Below are positions 54,557 through 63,436 of a DNA stretch of 64,000 bases, piece after piece (position 1 is the first letter of the stretch; each line of letters begins with the position of its first letter). A program made the position numbers and the translations under genes. Origin of the DNA: Phytopseudomonas punonensis (GTDB taxonomy: Bacteria; Pseudomonadota; Gammaproteobacteria; Pseudomonadales; Pseudomonadaceae). A model generated the notes under the pieces. That model did not search any database. It was not told the origin of the DNA and worked only from the letters and a program-made list of their open reading frames with translations. Location: NCBI RefSeq assembly GCF_900142655.1, contig NZ_FRBQ01000002.1, positions 504,918-568,917 of the forward strand, given 5' to 3'.

Positions 54557-55207
54557 ATGCTGACGCTCTATGGTTACTGGCGCTCCAGCGCCGCCTACCG
54601 GGTGCGCATCGCGCTCAATCTGAAAGGCCTGGCCTATCGGCAGGTGCCGGTGCATCTGGTGCGCGATGGCGGCGAGCAGCATAGCGAGGCTTATCAGGCG
54701 CTGAACCCGCAAGGGCTGGTGCCGCTGCTGGAGGATGAGGAAAATGGCGGTATACGCATTGCTCAATCGCTGGCGATCATCGAATACTTGGAGGAAATCT
54801 TCCCGGTACTAGCCATCCTGCCGGTCGATCCGGTCGAGCGCGCTCAGGTACGTGCCCTGTCGCTGCATATCGCCTGCGAGGTGCATCCGCTGAACAACCT
54901 GCGGGTGCTGCAATACCTCTCCCGTGAATTGGGTGTAGACGATACCGCGAAGAGCGACTGGTATCGCCACTGGGTGGCGGAAGGATTGAGTGCCGTCGAG
55001 GAGGGGCTGACAGCCTATGGAGATGGTTTTTCGCTGGGTAAACGCCCTGGCTATCTGGAAGCCTGTTTGATTCCACAGGTGTACAATGCGCGCCGTTTCG
55101 ACTGTGACCTTGATGCGTATCCACGCATCCTCGCGCTGAGCGCACGTTGTGAGGCTCTTGATGCATTCCGGCACGCCGCACCGGATGCCCAGCCCGACGC
55201 GCAGTAG
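54557..55207 (+). CDS. maiA: Maleylacetoacetate isomerase
   Basis: A 216-residue zeta-class glutathione-transferase enzyme, the third step of homogentisate breakdown. The N terminus LYGYWRSSAAYRVRIALNLKGL carries the catalytic Ser of the zeta motif; NPQGLVPLLEDEENGGIRIAQSLAIIEYLEE is the glutathione site. It has an AGGAG site and follows a REP element. Confidence 0.94.
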   Translation: MLTLYGYWRSSAAYRVRIALNLKGLAYRQVPVHLVRDGGEQHSEAYQALNPQGLVPLLEDEENGGIRIAQSLAIIEYLEEIFPVLAILPVDPVERAQVRALSLHIACEVHPLNNLRVLQYLSRELGVDDTAKSDWYRHWVAEGLSAVEEGLTAYGDGFSLGKRPGYLEACLIPQVYNARRFDCDLDAYPRILALSARCEALDAFRHAAPDAQPDAQ

Positions 55208-55290
55208 GCCGCCAGTAATCCATACCATTCCGCAAGGCCACGAGCCAGGCGGGTTCGATCCCGTCACGGTCGATCACCCACAGGTGACAG

Positions 55291-56679
55291 ATGCCAAGCG
55301 AAATGCTCCAGACCGGCCCGCTCAAGCGCGGCCTGAAGAACCGCCACATTCAGTTGATCGCCCTGGGCGGTGCCATCGGTACCGGCCTCTTCCTGGGGTC
55401 CGCCGGGGTAATGGCCTCGGCCGGGCCGTCGATGATCCTCGGCTATGCGATCGGCGGTTTCATCGCCTTTCTGATCATGCGCCAGCTTGGCGAAATGATC
55501 GTCGAGGAGCCAGTAGCCGGCTCGTTCAGCCATTTCGCCCATAGTTACTGGGGGCCGTTCGCCGGCTTTCTATCCGGCTGGAACTACTGGGTGCTCTACG
55601 TCCTGGTGGGTATGGCCGAGCTCACGGCGGTAGGCAAGTACGTGCAGTATTGGTGGCCGGAGATCCCCACTTGGGCGACCGCTGCGGCGTTCTTCGTACT
55701 GATCAACGCCATCAACCTGACCAACGTGCGGGTGTTTGGCGAGGCTGAGTTCTGGTTCTCGATCATCAAGGTGGTAGCCATCGTCGGCATGATCCTGCTT
55801 GGCTGCTACCTGCTGTTCAGCGGCGCCGGAGGCGAGCAGGCATCGATCAGCAACCTGTGGAGCCACGGTGGCTTCTTCCCCAATGGTGTGAGCGGGCTGG
55901 TGATGATGATGGCCATCATCATGTTCTCCTTTGGCGGCCTGGAACTGGTGGGCATCACCGCCGCTGAGGCCGATCAGCCGAAGACCGTGATTCCCAAGGC
56001 GATCAATCAGGTGGTTTACCGCATCCTGATCTTCTACATCGGCGCGCTGACCGTGCTGCTGTCGCTGCACCCCTGGGATGATCTGGTGGCGACCCTGACC
56101 GCAGGCGGCGACTCCTACGGCAGCAGCCCCTTCGTGCAGATCTTCTCGCTGATCGGCAGCGACACCGCCGCGCACATTCTCAACTTCGTGGTGCTCACCG
56201 CTGCGCTGTCGGTGTACAACAGCGGCGTGTACTGCAACAGCCGCATGCTCTACGGCCTGGCCGAGCAGGGCAATGCACCCAAATCGCTGCTCAAGGTCGA
56301 CAAGCGCGGCGTGCCGGTGCTGGCGATCTTCTTCTCGGCGCTGTTCACGCTGATCTGCGTAGTGGTCAACTATCTGGTGCCCAAGAGCGCGCTGGAGCTG
56401 CTGATGTCCCTGGTGGTCGCCGCGCTGGTGATCAACTGGGCAATGATCAGCCTGGCCCACATCAAGTTCCGCAAGGCCATGCAGGCCAAGGGCGTCGAGC
56501 CGTCATTCAAGGCCTTCTGGTTCCCGTTCGCCAACTACCTGTGTTTGGCGTTCGTGCTGTTCATCCTCGGCGTGATGCTGTTCATCCCTGGCATTCGTAT
56601 GTCGGTATTCGCCATTCCGTTCTGGCTGCTGTTTATCTGGGGCTGTTACCAGATCCGCCAGCGCCGCCTGGCCAATTAA
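55291..56679 (+). CDS. aroP: Aromatic amino acid transporter AroP
   Basis: A 462-residue amino-acid permease with about twelve membrane helices. The N terminus (LKRGLKNRHIQLIALGGAIGTGLFLGSA) and RQLGEMIVEEPVAGSFSHFA, WNYWVLYVLVGMAELTAVGKY match AroP of E. coli very closely. It imports Tyr, Phe and Trp with protons. The location behind the tyrosine-degradation genes supports this. An adjoining hairpin (56697-56721) probably ends the unit. Confidence 0.93.
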   Translation: MPSEMLQTGPLKRGLKNRHIQLIALGGAIGTGLFLGSAGVMASAGPSMILGYAIGGFIAFLIMRQLGEMIVEEPVAGSFSHFAHSYWGPFAGFLSGWNYWVLYVLVGMAELTAVGKYVQYWWPEIPTWATAAAFFVLINAINLTNVRVFGEAEFWFSIIKVVAIVGMILLGCYLLFSGAGGEQASISNLWSHGGFFPNGVSGLVMMMAIIMFSFGGLELVGITAAEADQPKTVIPKAINQVVYRILIFYIGALTVLLSLHPWDDLVATLTAGGDSYGSSPFVQIFSLIGSDTAAHILNFVVLTAALSVYNSGVYCNSRMLYGLAEQGNAPKSLLKVDKRGVPVLAIFFSALFTLICVVVNYLVPKSALELLMSLVVAALVINWAMISLAHIKFRKAMQAKGVEPSFKAFWFPFANYLCLAFVLFILGVMLFIPGIRMSVFAIPFWLLFIWGCYQIRQRRLAN

Positions 56680-56696
56680 CGGTCAGTATTCTCTCT

Positions 56697-56721
56697 CGCC
56701 CGCAGTGCAATGCTGCGGGCG
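56697..56721 (+). terminator. Hairpin after aroP
   Basis: CGCCCGCAG and CTGCGGGCG form a nine-base-pair stem with a seven-base loop (TGCAATG), 18 bases after the aroP stop. A T run is missing, so strength is uncertain. Confidence 0.55.
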
Positions 56722-56946
56722 GCCTGTGTGCCAAATTCCTGACCGTCGCGACAGTTATGTAACCGTTTGTCTCGGGCTCGGACGGTGCGCCAGTTTACGT
56801 CGGTATAGTGGCGACTTGATGGCGCCAGTGATCCGTTTTTCCTCTCAGGATTTTCCGCTTCCGGCCGATTAGGATCCTGAAGCCAGGGGCGCGCTCACGA
56901 GGCGCCTGTGTACTGCACTTTTACAACAATAAATGGAGCCGCTTGG

Positions 56947-58902
56947 ATGTCGTATTCTGCCACTCGACTATTCGTCGACCTTTCCGTGGGCAAGAAACTT
57001 CTGGTCGGTTTTGGCCTGGTATTGCTGTTGACCGTCGCCGTGACCGCCGCCGGTTTTGTAGCCGTTAAAGCCGTGATGCAGGGCCATGCCCAGTCCGTGT
57101 CGCTGTCGAGCATCGATGCGCAGATACTGGGCGCCCGGCGTATGGAGCGCGACTATGCGATCAGCCACAGCGAAGCCGATGCACAGCGTATGCGCGAGCA
57201 ACTCGCCAAGGTGCGCGCCGGCCTGACCGAGCAGATCGCCAGCGCTACGCCTGCCGAGCGTGAACGCCTGCAGGCCATGGACGCGGCCACCGCCGACTAC
57301 CTGCAACAGTTCGATGCCAGCGTGCAGCAGCAGGTCCGCGCCAGCGAGGCGCGCAAGCAGATGGACGACGCGGCGCAGGAGGCGCGTAGCCAGTTCGAGA
57401 TGATCGAGCTGGGCATGTACGACGCCGTACGCGAGCTGCGCCTGGCCGGCGATAAACTGCGCGGCAGTGATCCGCTGACCCTGGCCGAGACCGCTTCCAA
57501 CCTCAGCAAGCGCATGCTCGAACTGCGCAGCCACGAAAGCCAGTTCATCATCGATGGTTCGCCATCTGCGCTGGAAGACTGGAATTTCGTCAGCTACGAC
57601 CTGCAGTCCTCAGCCAATGGTCTGATGGTCTGGCTCAGCGATGACCAGAAACGCGCTATCGAAGCGGCGCTGGCAGCGCTCACCAGCTACCAGCAAGCCT
57701 TCACCAACTTTCAGCAGGTACACGAGCAGAGCCTGGCCAGTGATGCTGCCATGCTCAAGCAGGCCGATCAGGTATTGGCGCTGGCCGAGCAGGCCAAGAA
57801 TATCGAAGAGCAAAGCATGAGCGATGGCAGCCGCAACGCCATCTTGCTGCTTGGCAGCATGGGCATCGCCGCGGTGCTGATCGGCCTGTTCGCCGCATTC
57901 ACCATCAGCCGCTCCATCGTTGCGCCGCTACGTCAGACCGTCGAGTTCGCCCGGCGTATCGCTGGCGGCGACCTGAGCCAGGATCTGCCGCAGAATCGCC
58001 GCGACGAACTCGGCCAACTGCTCGAGGCCATGCAAGGCATGACCAGCAGCCTGCGTGACCTGGTTGTGCGGATTGGCAACGGCGTCGGGCAGATCGCCGC
58101 GGCTGCCGAGCAATTGTCGGCGATCACCGCCCAGACCAGCGCGGGCGTGCAAACCCAGAAAGTTGAAACCGAGCAGACTGCCGCCGCCATGCATCAGATG
58201 GCAGCCACCGTGCAGGAAGTGGCGCAGAACGCCGAGCAGGCCTCGCTGGCTGCCGCTGATGCCGACCGCGAAGCCCAGCAGGGCAACCAGGTGGTGCAGC
58301 AGGCCATCAGTCAGATCGGCAAGCTGGCCCAGGAGGTCGAGCACTCGGCCGAGGCCATGCAAGAGCTGAATCAGGAAAGCGGGCGGATCGGCAGCGTGCT
58401 GGAAGTGATTCGCGCCGTGGCCGAACAGACCAACCTGCTGGCACTCAACGCCGCTATCGAAGCTGCCCGCGCTGGTGACCAGGGCCGTGGTTTTGCGGTG
58501 GTCGCCGACGAAGTACGCGCCTTGGCGCGCCGCACCCATGATTCGACCCAGGAAATCGAGAACCTGATCGCCAACCTGCAGCGCCTGGCCGATGGCGCCG
58601 CAACGCAGATGGAAGGCAGTCGGGCATTGACCCAGCGTACCGTCGGTTTGGCTGGCGAGGCTGGTGATGCACTGGGCCGTATCACACAGGCGGTGAGCAC
58701 CATCGAACAGATGAACCAACAGATTGCTGCTGCTGCAGAGCAGCAAAGCGCGGTGGCGGAAACCATCAGTGAAAGCGTCACCCGTGTTCGCGATATCGGC
58801 GAGCAGAGCGCCAGTGCCAGCCAGCAGACCGCGACTTCAAGCGCTGAACTGGCGCGCCTTGGCGTCGAGTTGCAGGGATTGGTGCGGCAGTTCAGAACCT
58901 AA
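56947..58902 (+). CDS. HBM-type methyl-accepting chemotaxis protein
   Basis: A 651-residue chemoreceptor: membrane helix at about residues 17-38, a long helical periplasmic sensor (~residues 40-300) resembling the HBM (helical bimodular) domain of McpS-type receptors, a second membrane helix ([18 protein letters not shown]), HAMP ([25 protein letters not shown]) and the signalling hairpin [38 protein letters not shown] receptors typically sense organic acids such as TCA intermediates. The start at 56947 gives the natural N terminus. Confidence 0.92.
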   Translation: MSYSATRLFVDLSVGKKLLVGFGLVLLLTVAVTAAGFVAVKAVMQGHAQSVSLSSIDAQILGARRMERDYAISHSEADAQRMREQLAKVRAGLTEQIASATPAERERLQAMDAATADYLQQFDASVQQQVRASEARKQMDDAAQEARSQFEMIELGMYDAVRELRLAGDKLRGSDPLTLAETASNLSKRMLELRSHESQFIIDGSPSALEDWNFVSYDLQSSANGLMVWLSDDQKRAIEAALAALTSYQQAFTNFQQVHEQSLASDAAMLKQADQVLALAEQAKNIEEQSMSDGSRNAILLLGSMGIAAVLIGLFAAFTISRSIVAPLRQTVEFARRIAGGDLSQDLPQNRRDELGQLLEAMQGMTSSLRDLVVRIGNGVGQIAAAAEQLSAITAQTSAGVQTQKVETEQTAAAMHQMAATVQEVAQNAEQASLAAADADREAQQGNQVVQQAISQIGKLAQEVEHSAEAMQELNQESGRIGSVLEVIRAVAEQTNLLALNAAIEAARAGDQGRGFAVVADEVRALARRTHDSTQEIENLIANLQRLADGAATQMEGSRALTQRTVGLAGEAGDALGRITQAVSTIEQMNQQIAAAAEQQSAVAETISESVTRVRDIGEQSASASQQTATSSAELARLGVELQGLVRQFRT

Positions 58903-58927
58903 GCTAGCGAGACTTGGGAGAGGCTTT

Positions 58928-59004
58928 CCCGAGTATCGCTTCGCTCAACCCGGGCTACGGTTTGGGTTTATTGGTAACCCGGGTTGAGCCTGCGATACCC
59001 GGGG
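58928..59004. repeat. Inverted repeat, CCCGAGTATCGC...GCGATACCCGGG
   Basis: CCCGAGTATCGCTTCGCTCAACCCGGG and CCCGGGTTGAGCCTGCGATACCCGGG flank 24 bases between the convergent chemoreceptor and membrane-hydrolase genes. It is the best-preserved copy of the family seen at 45501 and 50271. Confidence 0.8.
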
Positions 59005-59041
59005 AGATTACCCGTGTACCGCCGTGGTAGGTCGAACGCCA

Positions 59042-60169
59042 TTACAGCGCCGGGTCGCCCTTGTCGTTCGCCGAACTAGCGGCTTTGCGGCCCGGTTCCA
59101 GGTCGCTATCGGACGTCCCACCACCTTGCAGATCACGACTCAACTCGCCTGCCCACAACGCCAACGGCACAGGCGTCGCGGGCTGCCAGATACGTTGCCA
59201 GAGCAGAGCAAGACGCGTCATGTCGCCACGCTCTGCCGGCCAGCGTTCGATGTAGGCCTGCACCTGCCAGGCGCCATTTTGCCAATGCGCGAAGTCGAAG
59301 CGGAACGGGTGAAAACCGGTCATCCCCAGGCGAATATCGGTGACCACCAGGTGATCGCCAATGCGGTCATAACGCAGCACGTCATTGGTGAACCACTTCA
59401 ACCGCTGATAGGCGGACGAGCCTTCTAGTGCCTCACCCAGCGCCGTACCGCGTGGCATTCTTTCCAGCACTGGCGGTGCGCTGTCGAACCAGCCCACCAA
59501 GGCCTCGTGATAGTCCTCACCCTCGATCACCACCACGCGCGATAGCAGTGTATTGAATGGGGTCGGTGAACTGAAGATTGCCTCGGCTTGGATGCCTTGG
59601 CGTGCCAGCTCCTGCTCCACCCGATGCTCGGCCATGTACTTGCCGCCCAGCGTCGAGGCGAGATAGAGCGTGGAAAACGCCAGCGCCCAGGCGACCACCG
59701 GGTTGGCCTTGTCCTTCAGGCCCGCAATCAGCCCATAAATCACCGCGCCCAGCAGCGGCAGGCTGTAGATCGGGTCGATGATGAAGATGCTCGACCAGGC
59801 CGCCGGCGTCGGCGTAAACGGCCAGAACAGTTGCGTGCCGTAACTGGTAAAGGCATCGAGTAGCGGATGGGTGATCAATACCAGCCAGATCGCCAGAAAC
59901 AGGCGCTGTGACGAGTAACCCGGGTTGGGTCGCCATTGGCGCATCAGCCAAGTCAGTAGTAGCGCGAAGCCGCTGAGCACGAACAGCGAATGGCTGAAGC
60001 CGCGGTGGTAGGTCATGGCGGCTACCGAGTCGCCGTAATCAATAATCACATCCAGATCCGGCAGCGTGCCCAAAACGGCGCCGTACAACAGCGCCTTACG
60101 GCCCTGCCAGCGCCCTAGCAGGGCGCCCTGAATGCTGGCGCCGAGTACGGCTTGGGTTATCGAATCCAT
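59042..60169 (-). CDS. YdjM-like metal-dependent membrane hydrolase
   Basis: A 375-residue integral membrane protein of the YdjM/LexA-binding, inner-membrane metal-dependent hydrolase family. MDSITQAVLGASIQGALLGRWQGRKALLYGAVLGTLPDLDVI and YHRGFSHSLFVL near residue 55 and THPLLDAFTSYGTQLFWPF near residue 105 are the conserved His/Asp sites. A soluble part follows after residue 170. Activity is unknown. It is divergent from arfB. Confidence 0.85.
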   Translation of the reverse strand: MDSITQAVLGASIQGALLGRWQGRKALLYGAVLGTLPDLDVIIDYGDSVAAMTYHRGFSHSLFVLSGFALLLTWLMRQWRPNPGYSSQRLFLAIWLVLITHPLLDAFTSYGTQLFWPFTPTPAAWSSIFIIDPIYSLPLLGAVIYGLIAGLKDKANPVVAWALAFSTLYLASTLGGKYMAEHRVEQELARQGIQAEAIFSSPTPFNTLLSRVVVIEGEDYHEALVGWFDSAPPVLERMPRGTALGEALEGSSAYQRLKWFTNDVLRYDRIGDHLVVTDIRLGMTGFHPFRFDFAHWQNGAWQVQAYIERWPAERGDMTRLALLWQRIWQPATPVPLALWAGELSRDLQGGGTSDSDLEPGRKAASSANDKGDPAL

Positions 60170-60316
60170 GGGGCTATCTCGTGGCCATATGAGGTGCAGC
60201 CGTTTAACTTACTTGAGCGCCTCAAAGGGCGTAGAGGGAAATTTCAAGCAAAGGTTTCAGCCATGCTGGCGTCTACCATGGGCTATCCTGCACGCCCACC
60301 TGAAACAAGGCGCCCC

Positions 60317-60730
60317 ATGCTGGTAATTTCCAACAGCATTCACCTGCCCGACGATGAGGTCGAGCTCACCGCGATCCGTGCCCAGGGCGCGGGCGGGCAG
60401 AACGTCAACAAGGTATCGAGCGCGATGCACCTGCGCTTCGACAGCCAGACGTCTTCACTGCCGCCGTTCTATAAAGAACGCCTGCTGGCCATGCGCGATA
60501 GCCGCATCACCGCCGATGGCGTGGTGATTATCAAGGCCCAGCAATACCGCACCCAGGAACAGAACCGCGCCGATGCCCTGGAGCGTCTGGCCGAGCTCAT
60601 CCGTTCAGCCGGCAAGACGGAGAAAGCCCGCCGCCCGACCAAGCCGACCTTGGGCTCGAAAAAGCGTCGGCTGGAAGGCAAGAGCAAGCGCGGGGCGATC
60701 AAGGCGGGCAGGCGAAAGGTCGACTTCTAA
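60317..60730 (+). CDS. arfB: Alternative ribosome-rescue factor ArfB
   Basis: A 137-residue peptidyl-tRNA hydrolase that frees stalled ribosomes. The catalytic GGQ is in AQGAGGQNVNKVSSA near residue 27, and the C-terminal tail (KKRRLEGKSKRGAIKAGRRKVDF) is the basic segment that enters the empty mRNA channel. The start at 60317 (MLVISNSIHLPDDE) gives the normal length; the frame extends upstream without support. A REP block follows. Confidence 0.95.
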   Translation: MLVISNSIHLPDDEVELTAIRAQGAGGQNVNKVSSAMHLRFDSQTSSLPPFYKERLLAMRDSRITADGVVIIKAQQYRTQEQNRADALERLAELIRSAGKTEKARRPTKPTLGSKKRRLEGKSKRGAIKAGRRKVDF

Positions 60731-60805
60731 GAATCTGCTCATAATCTTTAAGCCCAGATTCGCCGATTCTGGCAGCTAATTGGCGAAAGCGGCCGGCCGC
60801 CGCTT

Positions 60806-60855
60806 GTGGGAATGGGCCATGCCCGTGATTTTTCGCGGGCATGGCCCGCTCCCAC
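60806..60855. repeat. REP palindrome
   Basis: GTGGGAATGGGCCATGCCCGTGA and TCGCGGGCATGGCCCGCTCCCAC form a near-perfect inverted repeat with a four-base TTTT loop region, downstream of arfB. Confidence 0.88.
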
Positions 60856-60869
60856 AGTTCCCGTATCCC

Positions 60870-60945
60870 GTAGGGTGGACAACGCTCTTTTTGTCCACCA
60901 TTGCGATTGCAGAGCGGTGGATGGTTGAAGCGTCATCCACCCTAC
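60870..60945. repeat. GTAGGGTGG...CCACCCTAC inverted repeat
   Basis: Outer arms GTAGGGTGG (60870-60878) and CCACCCTAC (60937-60945), with GGTGGACAACGC and its partial complement inside. A relative with GTAGGATGG/CCATCCTAC ends lies at 10213-10275. Confidence 0.75.
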
Positions 60946-60948
60946 AAT

Positions 60949-61006
60949 TGGATGTCTGCTTTTGCCTTGGAGTTGCTGTCTCAGACGCATAAAGATCGTG
61001 AACAGG
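60949..61006. repeat. Second copy of the TGGATGTCTGCTTTTGC / GATCGTGAACAGG element
   Basis: Same two conserved blocks as at 13822-13903, in the same order and strand. The spacer is 28 bases here and 52 there. It again follows a REP palindrome. The gap 60731-61022 is fully taken up by these three repeats. Confidence 0.6.
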
Positions 61007-61022
61007 CTCTGAGTCGAGCAGC

Positions 61023-61826
61023 TCAATCCCACTGCGGGGCGAAGTCCGGATTGGCCAGGCGTTCGCCGCGCTCCAGTTTGGCGATGGCGGCCATCTCCTG
61101 ATCGCTCAGAGTGAGATTCAGCGCGCCAAGGTTGCTCTCCAGATTGGCGCGTTTGGTCGACGAGGGGATTACCGCAAAGCCCTGCTGCAGTGCCCAGGCC
61201 AGCGCCACTTGCGCAGGATTGGCAGCATGCTTGGTGGCGATTTCCTGAATAACCGGATCGGTCATCACCTTGCCGTAGGCCAGCGGCATATACGCCGTCA
61301 GGTGAATGCCATGCTCGCGAGCAAATTCGACCACTTTGCGATTCTGCAGAAACGGGTGGATTTCCACCTGATGGGTGGCGATCTGTTCGGCACCGACCAC
61401 CTCCATAGCCTGCTGCAAGTGCGCGTTGGTGAAGTTCGACACGCCCAGTTGCGCGGTCAGGCCAGCAGCCTTGGCTTCCAGCACGGCAGCCATGTATTCG
61501 GCCACCTGGATTTCATCCTTCGGCGACGGCCAGTGGATCAGGGTGAGGTCGACCTGTTCGAGACGCAGCTTGTGCAAGCTTTCTTTCAGGCTGGGAATCA
61601 GCTTGTCGGCGCCCAGGTTGTCGGTCCAGATCTTGGTGGTCACGAACAGCTCACTGCGCGGCACGCCACTTTCGGCGATGGCCCGGCCCACTTCGGATTC
61701 GTTGCCATAGATCTGCGCAGTATCAATATGCCGATAGCCGAGCTCCAGGCCGTTGCGTACCGAGTCGATGACTTGCTGATCCTTGAGGCGAAAGGTGCCG
61801 AGACCGAGGGTGGGAATCTGTGGCAT
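61023..61826 (-). CDS. dkgB: Aldo/keto reductase (2,5-didehydrogluconate reductase B-like)
   Basis: A 267-residue aldo/keto reductase. Marks: [17 protein letters not shown], the Asp and Tyr of [18 protein letters not shown], the catalytic Lys in [22 protein letters not shown] with His, and the NADPH site [14 protein letters not shown]. The neighbouring LysR gene is the same as E. coli yafC, which stands next to dkgB there, so the synteny supports the name. It reduces methylglyoxal and other carbonyls in relatives. Confidence 0.92.
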   Translation of the reverse strand: MPQIPTLGLGTFRLKDQQVIDSVRNGLELGYRHIDTAQIYGNESEVGRAIAESGVPRSELFVTTKIWTDNLGADKLIPSLKESLHKLRLEQVDLTLIHWPSPKDEIQVAEYMAAVLEAKAAGLTAQLGVSNFTNAHLQQAMEVVGAEQIATHQVEIHPFLQNRKVVEFAREHGIHLTAYMPLAYGKVMTDPVIQEIATKHAANPAQVALAWALQQGFAVIPSSTKRANLESNLGALNLTLSDQEMAAIAKLERGERLANPDFAPQWD

Positions 61827-61979
61827 GGGAGTCTCCTGTGAAATTGTTGGCGGTCTGTAGCTGACAGCGGTGCCCGGGCGTTGTTGCGCTGGATTGAGAG
61901 TCAGTATGTGCCGTGGACTTATGCGGAAAAACCGCGTCTCATGCAGAACATATTTGCGCTCAACTCACGAATGGCCGCC

Positions 61980-62873
61980 ATGAAAACTACTCTCGATGAA
62001 CTCCTTGCTTTCAGTACCGTGGTGGCCAGCGGCTCGATTAGCGCGGCTGCTCAGCAACTCGGGCAGACTGCCTCGGGCATCAGCCGCGCACTCAGCCGGC
62101 TGGAAGAAAAGCTCGATGTCACGCTGTTGCAGCGCACCACTCGGCGTCTGGAGCTGACGGAGGAGGGCGCTGCCTTTCTGGCTCAGGCGCGGCGCATTCT
62201 CGCCAGCGTCGAAGAGGCTGAGGAACAGATGCGGGTGCGCCGGCAAACCCCGGCGGGGCGACTGCGCGTAAACGCCGCGGCGCCGTTCGTGCTACATGCG
62301 GTGGTGCCGTTGATCAAGGGCTTTCGCGAGCGTTACCCGAACATCGAACTGGAGTTGCACAGCAGCGACCAGATCATTGACCTGATCGAGCAGCGCACCG
62401 ACGTCGCCATTCGCATCGGCCCGCTGCGTGACTCGACCCTGCACGCGCGCTCACTGGGCAGCAGTCGCCGCCGCGTGCTGGCCAGCCCGGCCTACCTGGC
62501 TGCGCACGGCGTGCCGGATAGTGTTGAGGCGTTACACCAGCACAGTCTGCTCGGCTTCACCCAGCCGGAAAGTCTCAACCAGTGGCCGCTGCGCCACGAG
62601 CAGGGCGACAGCTTCACCATCGTGCCGAGCCTCAATGCCTCCAGCGGGGAGACGTTGCGGCAGTTGGCGCTGGAGGGCGTGGGCATCGTCTGCCTCTCGG
62701 ACTTCATGACCCATCTGGACCTTAGCCGTGGCGACCTGGTAGAGATCCTCGCCGAGCACACTCTGGAAGTGCGTCAGCCTATCCACGCCGTGTACTACCG
62801 CAACACTGCGCTCACCTCGCGGATCACCTGTTTTCTCGATTACCTGAGCAGTGAATTGAGCACCATGGCTTAA
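61980..62873 (+). CDS. yafC: LysR-family regulator, YafC-like
   Basis: A 297-residue LysR regulator: MKTTLDELLAFSTVVASGSISAAAQQLGQTASGISRALSRLEEKLDVTLLQRTTRRLELTEEG is the HTH, with the long co-inducer domain after it (FVLHAVVPLIKGFRERYPNIELELHSSDQIIDLIEQRTDVAIRIG). It closely follows E. coli YafC. It is divergent from dkgB. An ATG at 61971 is also in frame; 61980 matches the family start. Confidence 0.9.
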   Translation: MKTTLDELLAFSTVVASGSISAAAQQLGQTASGISRALSRLEEKLDVTLLQRTTRRLELTEEGAAFLAQARRILASVEEAEEQMRVRRQTPAGRLRVNAAAPFVLHAVVPLIKGFRERYPNIELELHSSDQIIDLIEQRTDVAIRIGPLRDSTLHARSLGSSRRRVLASPAYLAAHGVPDSVEALHQHSLLGFTQPESLNQWPLRHEQGDSFTIVPSLNASSGETLRQLALEGVGIVCLSDFMTHLDLSRGDLVEILAEHTLEVRQPIHAVYYRNTALTSRITCFLDYLSSELSTMA

Positions 62874-63034
62874 GCTTTTGCGCGATGAAAAATGGCCTTA
62901 ATGTTGGGGGTTCTCAGGTGGCTTCAGGCCTTGTATTCACTGGCCTGTAGGGTAGGGCGATTAGCTTGCGGATATAGGTGGAACTGGCCGTGTGCCACGT
63001 TGGTCTAGGATGATGGTTGATAAGGAGATACAAA

Positions 63035-63436
63035 ATGACCAAATCCCCGTTCTTTCGTCGTCTGGCTGCCATGCTGGCAGTGTTCCATGTCCTGATGATT
63101 GCCCAGGTTCCACTCGCCAATGCCGCAATGATCGGCACGGGTGAAGTGCTGACCGAGCAACAACAGCAGGTCGACCGTCAGCAGTTGCTGTCCATGCTCG
63201 ACGATCAGCAGGTCAAGGAAAAGCTGATCGCCATGGGCGTCGAGCGTGACCAGGTTGAAAACCGCATCAACAACCTGACCAGCGCCGAACTGTCGCAATT
63301 CAATGCACAGCTCTCTGAAGCTCCGGCTGGTGCCGGTGTGGTTGGCATCATCGTGTTGTTCTTGGTGATCTTCATCATCACCGATATGCTCTGCGCCACC
63401 GACATCTTCAGTTTTGTGAAATGCATAAATCGTTAA
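63035..63436 (+). CDS. PA2779-family membrane protein
   Basis: A 133-residue protein with a signal-type N terminus (FFRRLAAMLAVFHVLMIAQVPLANA), a charged helical middle (EQQQQVDRQQLLSMLDDQQVKEKLIAMGVERDQVENRINNLTSAELSQFNAQL) and a C-terminal membrane helix (VVGIIVLFLVIFIITDML). This matches the PA2779 family, usually paired with a PA2778-type C39 peptidase, as here. AAGGAG lies seven bases upstream. The function is unknown. Confidence 0.9.
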   Translation: MTKSPFFRRLAAMLAVFHVLMIAQVPLANAAMIGTGEVLTEQQQQVDRQQLLSMLDDQQVKEKLIAMGVERDQVENRINNLTSAELSQFNAQLSEAPAGAGVVGIIVLFLVIFIITDMLCATDIFSFVKCINR

